Positions 51,210 through 60,069 of a stretch of 64,000 bases of DNA are shown here, piece by piece; within the stretch, counting starts at the first letter, position 1; each line of letters opens with the position of its first letter. The notes below the pieces were generated by a model. The model was not told the DNA's origin, did not search any database, and worked only from the letters and a program-made list of their open reading frames with translations. The stretch is from Cyclobacteriaceae bacterium (GTDB taxonomy: Bacteria > Bacteroidota > Bacteroidia > Cytophagales > Cyclobacteriaceae), in assembly GCA_028285685.1 (NCBI GenBank), contig JANQOR010000040.1, positions 62,001 to 126,000 on the forward strand, given 5' to 3'. The position numbers and the translations under genes are program-made.

Positions 51210-53807
51210 GTGAAGAGGCCTCATTTCTATTTGTTCTTGTTTTTGTCAGGCTTCTGTTGTCAGGCACAGTTCACAAACACTGCGAGTAGATCCTACAGTG
51301 ATGTACCGCTAACGGAGGTGATCAAGGAATTTGAATCTGTTTACGGATTAACATTTTATTTTAAAGCGGAGTGGCTGGAGTCTGAACGTGTGATCGCACA
51401 ATTTAACGACTTAACGATTGCGGATGCATTGAACGAAGTTTTGCGCGACAAAAATTTCACCTTCTTGCTACGACCTCCAAACTATGTAGTTCTTCTACCT
51501 GATGAGGGTAGTTCCACAGAAACCCTTACGATTGACAACTCGGTGGACAATCGGGTTTCAATCGGTAACATCAATCTGGATCTCGACCAGGGGACGATTT
51601 CTGGATATGTGATGACTGGTGAAGACAATCTGCCTCTTGGTGGAACAGTCATCACTGTTAAGGAACAAGCGGTCAGGTACGTCACGTTACCTGATGGATC
51701 TTTCGAATTGGTTTTACCTGTTGGAAATCATGAGTTAGTGCTACATCATCCGACCATGGTGGACTACAAAATATCGATCTCCTTAAACTCAAATGGTAAA
51801 GTAAACCTGCTGATGTTTGAAGATGTAACCGTCCTTGATGAGGTTATTGTAAGCACCCAAGCCGTAGATCAGAACGTTTCTAAAACAATCACCGGTCAGG
51901 AAATAATTGACATTCAAACCATAAAAAGCGTTCCCGCCTTTTTTGGTGAAGCAGATGTTTTTAACTCCATTCTCTCACTACCAGGCGTAAGCAGAATCGG
52001 AGAAGGGAGTTCTGGCATCAACGTACGTGGAGGAGGAGTGGGGCAGAATTTAATTTTGATCGACAACACCACCGTATATAATCCTGCCCATCTGTTTGGG
52101 TTCTTTTCCTCATTCAATGCTGATGCAGTAAATGCGGTAAATTTCTACCGAGGATCTATTCCGGTAGAATATGGAGGAAGACTCTCCTCTGTGATGGATG
52201 TTCAGGTAAAGAGCGGGAACAAGGAAAAAGTGTCAGGTTCTGGAGGAGTCGGACTTGTAAATAGCAGAATTCTTGTGGAAGGTCCAATCAGAAGGGATTC
52301 TACATCTTTCTTAGCGGCTGTAAGGTTGGCATATCCCGACTACATGATTGGATTGGCTAACGATGAAGATCTGAATAACAGTGCGGCTTTTTTTGGGGAT
52401 GCAAATCTCAAAATAGATCATTTGCTTAATACCAGGAACCGAATATCCTTCAATGGATATTTGAGTAGAGATCGGTTCGAGTTTTCTGATGAAGCAGAAT
52501 ACAACTACGGAAACAGAGCGCTGAGTATCAAATGGGACGGGCAACTTACAAACAACACATTGTTTGAGACCTCTGGCAGCCATGCTACATACGACTATCA
52601 ATTTGATGATGTAAGCGAACCGCAATTTTCTTCATCCTTAGAAGCACGTGTGAATCAGCTTACACTTAACAGTCTATTCCAGACAGAGGTTGAATCTCAT
52701 GCATTGAGTTATGGAGCAAGTGTAACAGGTTTTGCTATTAACCCGGGAAAATATACCAGGAAATCGCCTGAATCTATCGTGGCTCCAACCACTATTGATA
52801 GCGAAAAGGGAGTAGAAGGAGCGTTTTTTATTGGAGATACACACAGCCTCACTAACTCCCTATCCATTTACGGGGGTATCAGGTATTCTTTCTTTTCTGG
52901 CGGAAGGGATGGGTTAAAAGCCACTTATCATGGTCCAGAACCAAGATTATCGGTCAATTATAAGACAACTGTGAGTTCCTCTTTAAAACTGGGCTATAAC
53001 AGAATGCGTCAGTATGTTCATTTTATTTCCAATACTGCAGCGGCTACTCCTATTGATCTTTGGAAGCTTTCTAACACAACAATTAAGCCCCAGGTAGCAG
53101 ATCAAGTCACATTTGGTTACTTCAGAAACTTCAGGGCCAATATGTATGAAACGTCTGCAGAGTTCTTTTACAAACGAACCACGGACCTGATTGACTACCG
53201 GAATGGAGCGGATCTGTTCCTGAATGAGAACATAGAAGATGAACTCATTCAGGGTGATGGAAAAGCATATGGTATGGAGTTACTTGTTAAAAAGACCGAA
53301 GGAAAGTTTAACGGATGGGTCAGCTACACTTTTTCCCGATCACTGATTCGAGTTGACGGACAGGAACCCGCAGACGTCATCAATGAAGGTGTTTTCTTTC
53401 CAACCAATTTTGATCAGCCACATAATGTCTCCGCCTTTGCAAGTGTACGATTCAATCGTAGGTTCAGTCTAAATGCGAATTTCACTTACAATACGGGAAG
53501 ACCTGTTTCTTATCCTGAGTCTGTCTACGAAATCAGAGGGATCAGCATTGTGGATTTTGCAGAGCGCAATGAATACCGGATCCCGGACTATCATAGATTG
53601 GACATCTCTTTCGTCATGGGGACTACCTTAAAGCGGGTGAAAAAAATCGAAGCTAACTGGAGTCTGTCTCTCTACAATGTGTATGGAAGAAACAATGTAT
53701 ACTCTGTTTATTTCAAAAACGATGTGAATAGTGATGATCCTCAAGCATATCAACTTTCAATCATCGCAAGACCAATCCTTGCGATCTCATATAATTTCAA
53801 GTTTTGA
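51210..53807 (+). CDS. TonB-dependent receptor with STN and CarboxypepD_reg domains
   Basis: 865 aa, GTG start (no in-frame ATG nearby). Signal peptide of about 20 residues. An STN (secretin/TonB short N-terminal) domain at about 25-95 (VPLTEVIKEFESVYGLTFYFKAEW; TIADALNEVL) suggests signalling by contact with an anti-sigma or regulatory protein. The CarboxypepD_reg domain is at about 128-200, the plug at about 215-340 (SRIGEGSSGINVRGGGVGQNLILIDN, VEYGGRLSSVMDVQ), and the barrel runs to the final Phe (SYNFKF). It is the outer-membrane importer of an unknown ligand. The stop overlaps the TTG start of the DUF4249 gene (TTGA). Confidence 0.93.
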   Translation: MKRPHFYLFLFLSGFCCQAQFTNTASRSYSDVPLTEVIKEFESVYGLTFYFKAEWLESERVIAQFNDLTIADALNEVLRDKNFTFLLRPPNYVVLLPDEGSSTETLTIDNSVDNRVSIGNINLDLDQGTISGYVMTGEDNLPLGGTVITVKEQAVRYVTLPDGSFELVLPVGNHELVLHHPTMVDYKISISLNSNGKVNLLMFEDVTVLDEVIVSTQAVDQNVSKTITGQEIIDIQTIKSVPAFFGEADVFNSILSLPGVSRIGEGSSGINVRGGGVGQNLILIDNTTVYNPAHLFGFFSSFNADAVNAVNFYRGSIPVEYGGRLSSVMDVQVKSGNKEKVSGSGGVGLVNSRILVEGPIRRDSTSFLAAVRLAYPDYMIGLANDEDLNNSAAFFGDANLKIDHLLNTRNRISFNGYLSRDRFEFSDEAEYNYGNRALSIKWDGQLTNNTLFETSGSHATYDYQFDDVSEPQFSSSLEARVNQLTLNSLFQTEVESHALSYGASVTGFAINPGKYTRKSPESIVAPTTIDSEKGVEGAFFIGDTHSLTNSLSIYGGIRYSFFSGGRDGLKATYHGPEPRLSVNYKTTVSSSLKLGYNRMRQYVHFISNTAAATPIDLWKLSNTTIKPQVADQVTFGYFRNFRANMYETSAEFFYKRTTDLIDYRNGADLFLNENIEDELIQGDGKAYGMELLVKKTEGKFNGWVSYTFSRSLIRVDGQEPADVINEGVFFPTNFDQPHNVSAFASVRFNRRFSLNANFTYNTGRPVSYPESVYEIRGISIVDFAERNEYRIPDYHRLDISFVMGTTLKRVKKIEANWSLSLYNVYGRNNVYSVYFKNDVNSDDPQAYQLSIIARPILAISYNFKF

Positions 53808-54910
53808 TAAGAAGTAAGTACATATTCTACCTGATTGCTTTGACTGCATGTGTTGAAAAATTCAACCCTGATCTGGATGCAGCGGATAGTCAGCCTCTGA
53901 TTGTCGACGCACTCTTGACAAATGAAAACAAACAACATTCAGTAACGATCAATCTGGCGAAAGACATCAGTGATTTCAGTCAATTCACTCCGGTTATTGA
54001 TGGTACCGTTTATGTAGAAGACAGCCAAGGACGAATCTTTGATTATGTGCATACAGCCAATGATAAGTATACATCCGTAGTAGCATTTGCAGGCATCATT
54101 GGTAGTTCTTACCGATTAGTCATTGACGTAGACGGTCAACGATATGAATCCAGCTTCGAAGAACTCATGCCTGAAGCTCAGATAGCTGAAATCAATGCCA
54201 ATACAGCAGTAGAACGTATAAGTTCAGAAACCGGAGAAGCAACCGACGAACTTAGGGTGACTATTTCTGTGGATTTGAATTTGCCCGTAGATCGTGAGGT
54301 ATACTACCGTTTTGACTGGAATAGCACTTACAGAGCAAGAACGCTGGATCAGGGATCAACTGTGTGTTGGGACGAAAGAAATAGTGATCCTCCCATAAAT
54401 CTTGACGTCTCCGCCACTTGCTATGTGAATGAATCGTCCTCGTCGTTCCTGAGATTGTTCTCATCAGAAGGACTGCAAGCCACAGGTATTGAGGATGTTG
54501 CTATCTATTCGGTCGAACCGAACAGACGTTTTCAAACGAAATACAGTCCGGAAATTACACTCTTCCATATTACAAAAACTGCCTTTGATTTTTGGCAAGC
54601 CATCGAGAATCAATCGACCAACACCGGGAGTCTTTTTGATACACCTCCCAGTCCGATCAATGGCAATATAAGTTACACTGGTTCCGGTAATGAACGAGTG
54701 ATAGGTATTTTCGAAGTAGCTTCAGTTACAAGAAAAAGAGCTTTCTTTTTGAATTCAGTGGTTAATCGTGATTTTGATAACTACAATATTGACTGCAGAC
54801 CTAGCGCAGGCCCTCCGGGCTCACCTCAACCTGTACGTCCGCTTTTTTGCTGCGACTGTAGGTTTCTACCAAACAGCACTGATGTAAAACCTGATTTTTG
54901 GGAAGATTGA
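53804..54910 (+). CDS. DUF4249 lipoprotein, partner of the TonB receptor
   Basis: 368 aa. The start is TTG, overlapping the receptor stop by four bases. The N-terminus FYLIALTAC is a lipoprotein signal with a lipobox. Family marks are the CVEKFNPDLDAADSQPLIVDALLTN start and the C-terminal Cys cluster, RPLFCCDCRF, then PDFW. DUF4249 proteins are exported lipoproteins paired with STN-type receptors and probably bind the ligand or its carrier at the surface. Its stop overlaps the ATG of the next gene (TGATG), so all three genes are translationally coupled. A C-terminal fragment of the same family opens the window. Confidence 0.88.
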   Translation: MIRSKYIFYLIALTACVEKFNPDLDAADSQPLIVDALLTNENKQHSVTINLAKDISDFSQFTPVIDGTVYVEDSQGRIFDYVHTANDKYTSVVAFAGIIGSSYRLVIDVDGQRYESSFEELMPEAQIAEINANTAVERISSETGEATDELRVTISVDLNLPVDREVYYRFDWNSTYRARTLDQGSTVCWDERNSDPPINLDVSATCYVNESSSSFLRLFSSEGLQATGIEDVAIYSVEPNRRFQTKYSPEITLFHITKTAFDFWQAIENQSTNTGSLFDTPPSPINGNISYTGSGNERVIGIFEVASVTRKRAFFLNSVVNRDFDNYNIDCRPSAGPPGSPQPVRPLFCCDCRFLPNSTDVKPDFWED

Positions 54911-57201
54911 TGAAAAAGATAGTTTACATACTGGTCCCGTTTCTTTTTCTGTCCTCCTTTCTGTTCCGAGAAACATCTGCGGCTGAACTAGTCAAAAGAA
55001 TAAATCAGTATTTCAGAGAAAGACCTATGGAGCGTATCTTTTTGCACCTTGACAAGCCGTATTATGCTTCCGGGGATGACATGTGGTACGCGGGGTATGT
55101 GTTGAACTATAACTCCAACACCACTTCTGACCTGAGTGAAATTTTGCATGTTGAGTTATTCAATAAAGAAGGGAAGTCCATCTTACATCAGAAAAGCAGA
55201 TTGAGTAGTGGATTCGCAAACGGGGTCATTGAACTTCCCGATACCTTAAGTCCGGATTACTATCTGCTCAAAGGTTATACCAATTGGTCAAGAAATTTTG
55301 CCGAGGGCCTTCTCTTTAGTCACTATGTGAAAATTGTCTCTTCTACGTTCACTCCACCTGATATCGACACATCCATTAACCATGTCGATTTTTACCCGGA
55401 GGGTGGAAACATCATTGTTGGTAAATTAAACCAAGTGGCTTTTAAGGCAGATCAAGAAGCAAGGGGTTACGCTCACCTGATTAATGCCATAAACGACACG
55501 CTAGATGAAGTCAGATACGATGAAAACGGGTTTGGTGTACTAAGGCTGGTACCTCAATCAAAAGGGGATCAGTTCTATCTTGTTTTTGAGGATATCAAGA
55601 ATCGTTTTGCTCTTCCAGAGGCAAATGAAAGTGGTTCAGTACTCCGACTTTTGGAAGACAACAGGTCCTTCAGGTTGCTTATCGACAACTCGAACGATCT
55701 CACAGCCAGGCCATTTACAATACTCATTTTATACAATGGAAATATCATGTCTGTTCAAGAAGGAAGCTTCGGTAGCGTGGGCACAGTATTGCGGTTGACG
55801 AAGGATAAACTGCCTGAAGGCTTACATCACATTCTAGTCATTGACGAGGATCTGAACGTCCGCAATCAGCGGGTATTCTACAACGAACCGGTTGAACGGA
55901 AAAAAAGCATCATTAGTGTTGAGACGAGTAGCACGTATGAGATCGGAGAGGAGGTAAAGTTGAAACTATCCAATACTGGGGATGCAGGAACACATGTATC
56001 CGTATCAGTTACTCCGAAGAAGTATTTTGGCGATGCCTTGAGACCAACGATCGAATACGATCGTCAACAGAAGCTTTCTGATGGAGATCATTTTTCCCAC
56101 AATGATTTTCTGATGACCGAAAAGATCGGAACCTATTCAATTGAACACATTCTTAAGAGTGGACTTCCCGAGTTCGATTACCTGATTGAAAAGAATGGAT
56201 TGTTTCAGATTACTATTCAACAAGAAGAGGCTGATAATAGCTATTATTCACTCAGTTTGAAAAACGAAGATTCCATCGATTTCTATTTCAATAAGGGAGC
56301 TAATGGAAAGAATGTATCTTTCACGTTTCCGTCCTTCTATGGAAGTAAAGAAGTGATTATTAAGCGACATAAATGGTCAGCCAAATCTCAGGGAAGCCAA
56401 TTCACTCTTGACAATTCCTTCCACATCTCACCTTTTCAAAAAAAGTTTACTCAATCTGCATCTGAAACCTCGTATGCGAGGTATGCGAAAGAAAACCAAT
56501 TGATCAACCGACTCTATGGAGTAACAATAAAAAAACAGATAGACAACCTTGAAGTACCTCCCTCTTTTAGTATTCTCAGAGTTCCGGATGAAAGTATCAG
56601 GCTGAAAGACTACATTTCCCTTCCGGACATGACCACAATATGTAAGGAGCTTATACCTGGTGTCAGAATAAGTGAAAAACCTGAAGGTTCTTACAGGATA
56701 CACATGCGGAGCATAGATAGTGAAACCGGCTACTATCAGCCTTTCCTTGACAATGAACCTCTTCGTTTTATTGATGGTCTTCCCATCTACGATTCCAAAT
56801 ACATTGCTGAACTGGACCCTCTGGAGGTAAAAAAGTTAAACATGAGCTATGGAAGAAGAACGCTGAATGGTGTTTCCTTTGATGGGATCCTTTCGGTTGA
56901 AACCGAAGAAGGCAATTATGGTAAAATGAACAATCTGGGTCAGATGATGTTCGATTTTAGCGGATATGCAGACAATTATATCCACAACCAGGTAAGACCC
57001 GGACGAAACATTCCCGACTTCAGGTCAACATATTATTGGAACCCTTCTGTGTACTTAAGTAGCAAGCCAATCACGCTTTCTTTTCCAACTTCAGACGAGC
57101 CAGGCACATACATGGTTGATATACAAGGGGTCAATGAAAAAGGCCAAACGATCGCGGAACGACACCATTTTGAAGTGAAGGGCCGAACGACAAAGAACTA
57201 G
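54910..57201 (+). CDS. Large exported protein with MG2-like beta domains
   Basis: 763 aa from the ATG at 54910, which overlaps the DUF4249 stop by one base. Signal peptide of about 25 residues. Residues about 35-150 resemble the MG2 domain of alpha-2-macroglobulins (RIFLHLDKPYYASGDDMWYAGYVLN; LSEILHVELFNKEGKSILH; YLLKGYTNWSRNFAEGLLFSHY). Further beta modules follow. A motif like YNKGQLVR or thioester CGEQ is not seen. A PEGG-type DFYPEGGNIIVG and a C-terminal GTYMVDIQGVNEKGQTI region are notable. It lacks a protease-trapping thioester, so it may act as a surface or periplasmic scaffold for the receptor system. Last gene of the three-gene operon. Confidence 0.78.
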   Translation: MKKIVYILVPFLFLSSFLFRETSAAELVKRINQYFRERPMERIFLHLDKPYYASGDDMWYAGYVLNYNSNTTSDLSEILHVELFNKEGKSILHQKSRLSSGFANGVIELPDTLSPDYYLLKGYTNWSRNFAEGLLFSHYVKIVSSTFTPPDIDTSINHVDFYPEGGNIIVGKLNQVAFKADQEARGYAHLINAINDTLDEVRYDENGFGVLRLVPQSKGDQFYLVFEDIKNRFALPEANESGSVLRLLEDNRSFRLLIDNSNDLTARPFTILILYNGNIMSVQEGSFGSVGTVLRLTKDKLPEGLHHILVIDEDLNVRNQRVFYNEPVERKKSIISVETSSTYEIGEEVKLKLSNTGDAGTHVSVSVTPKKYFGDALRPTIEYDRQQKLSDGDHFSHNDFLMTEKIGTYSIEHILKSGLPEFDYLIEKNGLFQITIQQEEADNSYYSLSLKNEDSIDFYFNKGANGKNVSFTFPSFYGSKEVIIKRHKWSAKSQGSQFTLDNSFHISPFQKKFTQSASETSYARYAKENQLINRLYGVTIKKQIDNLEVPPSFSILRVPDESIRLKDYISLPDMTTICKELIPGVRISEKPEGSYRIHMRSIDSETGYYQPFLDNEPLRFIDGLPIYDSKYIAELDPLEVKKLNMSYGRRTLNGVSFDGILSVETEEGNYGKMNNLGQMMFDFSGYADNYIHNQVRPGRNIPDFRSTYYWNPSVYLSSKPITLSFPTSDEPGTYMVDIQGVNEKGQTIAERHHFEVKGRTTKN

Positions 57202-57290
57202 CCAGCAAGTCTATTCATCACAGTGACGGAGTAGCGAAAAAGCAGTCCTTGAGTGGTCTCGAAAGGTCTTTACAAGATTTTAGTATGCGC

Positions 57291-58421
57291 TCAATTCAAC
57301 CTGAGCATAAGCCTTGTTTCCCACAGAACTAATAGCTGCTCTGATTCTTTTAGTTTGGATAGCGGAACAGTCGCCCCAACACGCCCTATCAGTTGGCCAA
57401 AATGAATTCCTAGTGAACTTGAGATTCCTGGAATAAAATAAGGATCTACTTCGCTTGTCTTAAGAGTAGAGAGGGTTTCGAATGGCTTTTGAGTATCGTC
57501 TGAATGGAAGCTCTGTGTGTTGATTTCCACGTTTTGAGAGATGATCATATCTGCCGATGCACCTGCGGAGATATCTAAACCAAACCTATTATTTGATTTG
57601 ATTAGGTAATCCATTCCTACGCCAATTCTGATAGATTGAAAAGAAATCTCTTTTGAAACCTCTTGCCTTGTGCGAATTTGCGATCCAACTGGTGAGTTGC
57701 TCAGCTCAACACTAGAAAAAGCAAATTTCCCAGAATAGAAGTCTGTTTGAATGAAGTGAGCGAAAGTGCGAGGACGATGAAAATAGGATCTGGCTGTCAT
57801 ACCCCAGAATGGTTTTACCCCAATCTCTCTTGGTTGAATCATAGTTATTCCAGCACTTATCATGAATCCTGATTTGGTTAGACCAGAGTCAATTGGTAGA
57901 GTTGTTAATACATCTGGTAGCTCAACCGGTACTTCATCAATTTCTGGACTACTTCTTTTAGGAGTTTGGAACATTAGCTCTTCATCGCTTGCATCAATAA
58001 ACATGAAAGACTTTGGTAAAGTAGGGTCTCTGTCAGGTGTTACCTGAGATATTCCGTTCCTGTTTTCCACTGAAATTGCCCGCTCTGCCTGAGTCACATT
58101 TTTTTGTTCTACTTCTAGGGTTAATTGGCTTTGGGCTGGAACAAAATCTGAAATTGACAATTGCTCTCCTGAATGAGTTACCTCCTTTGTTAGGTCTTCC
58201 ATGTGTTGTGTATGAAAAACTTGAAGTCCTATGGCAAACGTACCGGCCAATGCGCCTATAACATTGCTCAAGAATGAAATTTTGTGCCAACTGCTGAATT
58301 TGTTGATTGAGGTAACTCCTTTAATTCTCTCATGCAATACATCCCATGAATCGCCATCGTATGAGATTTCAATTGAGTCAAGTTTCCTAAGGATGACGCT
58401 ACCTAGTCTGCGATGAGCCAA
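57291..58421 (-). CDS. Anti-sigma-like protein with TM and C-terminal beta-barrel-like region
   Basis: 376 aa. The N-terminus is cytoplasmic and resembles the Bacteroidota anti-sigma lead (LDSIEISYDGDSWDVLHERI), with one TM segment at about 45-65. A polar linker and a beta-rich region of about 190 residues (GFMISAGITMIQP through LLVLWETRLMLRLN) looks like a small outer-membrane barrel domain. The start appears to be TTG at 58421, overlapping the sigma gene by 19 bases. It probably binds the sigma factor encoded just upstream. An alternative start further inside cannot be excluded. Confidence 0.72.
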   Translation of the reverse strand: MAHRRLGSVILRKLDSIEISYDGDSWDVLHERIKGVTSINKFSSWHKISFLSNVIGALAGTFAIGLQVFHTQHMEDLTKEVTHSGEQLSISDFVPAQSQLTLEVEQKNVTQAERAISVENRNGISQVTPDRDPTLPKSFMFIDASDEELMFQTPKRSSPEIDEVPVELPDVLTTLPIDSGLTKSGFMISAGITMIQPREIGVKPFWGMTARSYFHRPRTFAHFIQTDFYSGKFAFSSVELSNSPVGSQIRTRQEVSKEISFQSIRIGVGMDYLIKSNNRFGLDISAGASADMIISQNVEINTQSFHSDDTQKPFETLSTLKTSEVDPYFIPGISSSLGIHFGQLIGRVGATVPLSKLKESEQLLVLWETRLMLRLN

Positions 58422-58975
58422 TGTTCTTTGTTTTCTTTTGTAAACACGTTAATTCTTTGCTTCAGCATCTTTTTTGCACGGGACAAAATAGACCTTGAAC
58501 TCGAAGGAGTTATTTCAAGTTTGCGAGATATTTCAGTGTGGTTGAAGCCTTCAATTTCATATAGATTGAATACCAGCCTGTATGGATCACTAAGTTCTTG
58601 AATACAATGAAGTAGGTCATTAGCGTTCATTTCTTCAATTACGGTAGCTTCAATTTCAATTGGCTCATTTGATTCAACAAACAGAATTTCTCCCATTTTT
58701 CTACGGCAACAATCTATGGCGGTGTTGGTAATGATCTTTGAGAACCACGGCTGAAATTTTCTGCTAGTGTCGAAGTGATTAATTGATCTAAACACTTTTA
58801 CATAACCGTCGTTCAGTACCTCTTTTGCACTTTCAATGTCGCTGGAATAACGGAGGCAAATCTTCATACCCAATCGATAGTATTTCTCGTAAAGCCTCCT
58901 TTGCGCTAAGGAGGCTCCCTTCTTAACTTCGTTAATTAAAATCCGGTCTTCATCTATTGGGATTTTGGATTTCAC
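58403..58975 (-). CDS. ECF RNA polymerase sigma factor
   Basis: 190 aa. Region 2 is at about 10-85 (VKKGASLAQRRLYEKYYRLGMKICLRYS; AKEVLNDGYVKVFRSINHF; FQPWFSKIITNTAIDCCRRK) and region 4 at about 125-178 (LHCIQELSDPYRLVFNLYEIEGFNHTEISRKLEITPSSSRSILSRAKKML). The start is GTG at 58975. An ATG at 58979 is out of frame. It overlaps the anti-sigma-like gene by 19 bases. The target promoters are unknown, and no site for autoregulation is evident by eye. Confidence 0.94.
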   Translation of the reverse strand: MKSKIPIDEDRILINEVKKGASLAQRRLYEKYYRLGMKICLRYSSDIESAKEVLNDGYVKVFRSINHFDTSRKFQPWFSKIITNTAIDCCRRKMGEILFVESNEPIEIEATVIEEMNANDLLHCIQELSDPYRLVFNLYEIEGFNHTEISRKLEITPSSSRSILSRAKKMLKQRINVFTKENKEHWLIAD

Positions 58976-59047
58976 TCATTTTAAAGGTTGTGAAAAGAAG
59001 GCAGTTGAGTAACTGTGCTTTTCGTGATCTGGATAATTTTTGTCTTC

Positions 59048-59842
59048 TTATTCCTCGACCAAACCTCCCCATTGTAGCTTGTATTTGTCTACCACTTTCA
59101 AACTATTGGCCTCATCTAAGATCCGCTCTGTAATTCCTATCGGCAGTCCATTTTTCCAAACGTCTGGTTCATAGAAGTAGTGAGATTTAGAGATCTCTTC
59201 TCCTGCTTGATTTACAACATTCCTCTTGACTTCCTGAGCTAAGAATACCTGAGATCCATATATCAATTCAAACTCGATGGAAGAAAGCCCCAGGTTACCT
59301 AGGAGGTTAGCACTGGACGTATAGGTATACTCTACCGTTTCAATGCCATTGGTGTCCATACTTTGAGACTCTGTTTTGACAATCTCATTGTCAGGGCCCA
59401 AATACCACTTTTCGATCTTGACAAGTTTGGTTTCTTCCGGTGAGTGGACTTCTACCTGTATGTACTTATCGGAAGGGTAACTAAAGCGTAAAAGTTCGTG
59501 AGTGGATACTACTTGTGAAATACGAGATGCATTATCATACGTAATTCGTGTCTCTTCACTTACACCAGAAGTCCATTTCTGAATAATTTCACTCAGTTTG
59601 TCATCAGCGTAGTTCAATTCGACCCTTCCTGTGATAGTCTTTTCTTCTGAGAAGAACGAAAACATATCAATCAGTACGACTCTTTTTTGAGCATCATAGT
59701 AGAAATCTTGCCCACCATCTGTTTCAGCAATTGAAAGTAGGAATTGACCTTGTGCTAACTCTTCGTCCTGGCATGAAACGGCAATCAAGATAACTGCAGT
59801 ATACGCCGCTAATAGTATTAGTTTTAGTTTTTTCATGTGCAT
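59048..59842 (-). CDS. Lipoprotein of the YD-repeat/DUF4595-like type
   Basis: 264 aa. Lipobox IAVSC at about residues 20-24. The mature part is beta-rich with YD-like repeats (TITGRVELNYADDKLSEII; RITYDNASRISQVVSTHELLRFSY; IETVEYTYTSSANLLGNL), resembling the DUF4595/RHS-like lipoproteins of Bacteroidota. The start is ATG at 59842 or 59836 (MHMKK). It is upstream of the sigma factor gene on the same strand (72-base gap), possibly a separate unit. The function is unknown. Confidence 0.72.
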   Translation of the reverse strand: MHMKKLKLILLAAYTAVILIAVSCQDEELAQGQFLLSIAETDGGQDFYYDAQKRVVLIDMFSFFSEEKTITGRVELNYADDKLSEIIQKWTSGVSEETRITYDNASRISQVVSTHELLRFSYPSDKYIQVEVHSPEETKLVKIEKWYLGPDNEIVKTESQSMDTNGIETVEYTYTSSANLLGNLGLSSIEFELIYGSQVFLAQEVKRNVVNQAGEEISKSHYFYEPDVWKNGLPIGITERILDEANSLKVVDKYKLQWGGLVEE

Positions 59843-59964
59843 CAGTAGTTTAGATCTTGTATTTTGAAATACGAGTCATCATCTTGATGTGCTGCGAGGA
59901 TCAGATTAAATAAAATTTAACGGTATCCTGATCGTTTGATGACAATTCAAAAACTCTGAAAGGA

Positions 59965-60001
59965 TAATTGTTGACAATCGTGGCTTACTGGTCAACAATT
60001 A
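59965..60001. repeat. Perfect 11-bp inverted repeat in the gap between the lipoprotein and CHASE2 genes
   Basis: Arms TAATTGTTGAC and GTCAACAATTA enclose a 15-base loop. The gap (59843-60069) lies downstream of the CHASE2 gene and upstream of the lipoprotein gene (both minus strand). It could be a terminator for CHASE2 (no adjacent T-run) or an operator for the lipoprotein gene. Confidence 0.5.
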
Positions 60002-60069
60002 CCGAATACGGATCCTTGTAGCAGGAGGATATCCACTAACATCTCGGACGAGGTGATGTTTTCCTCAAT

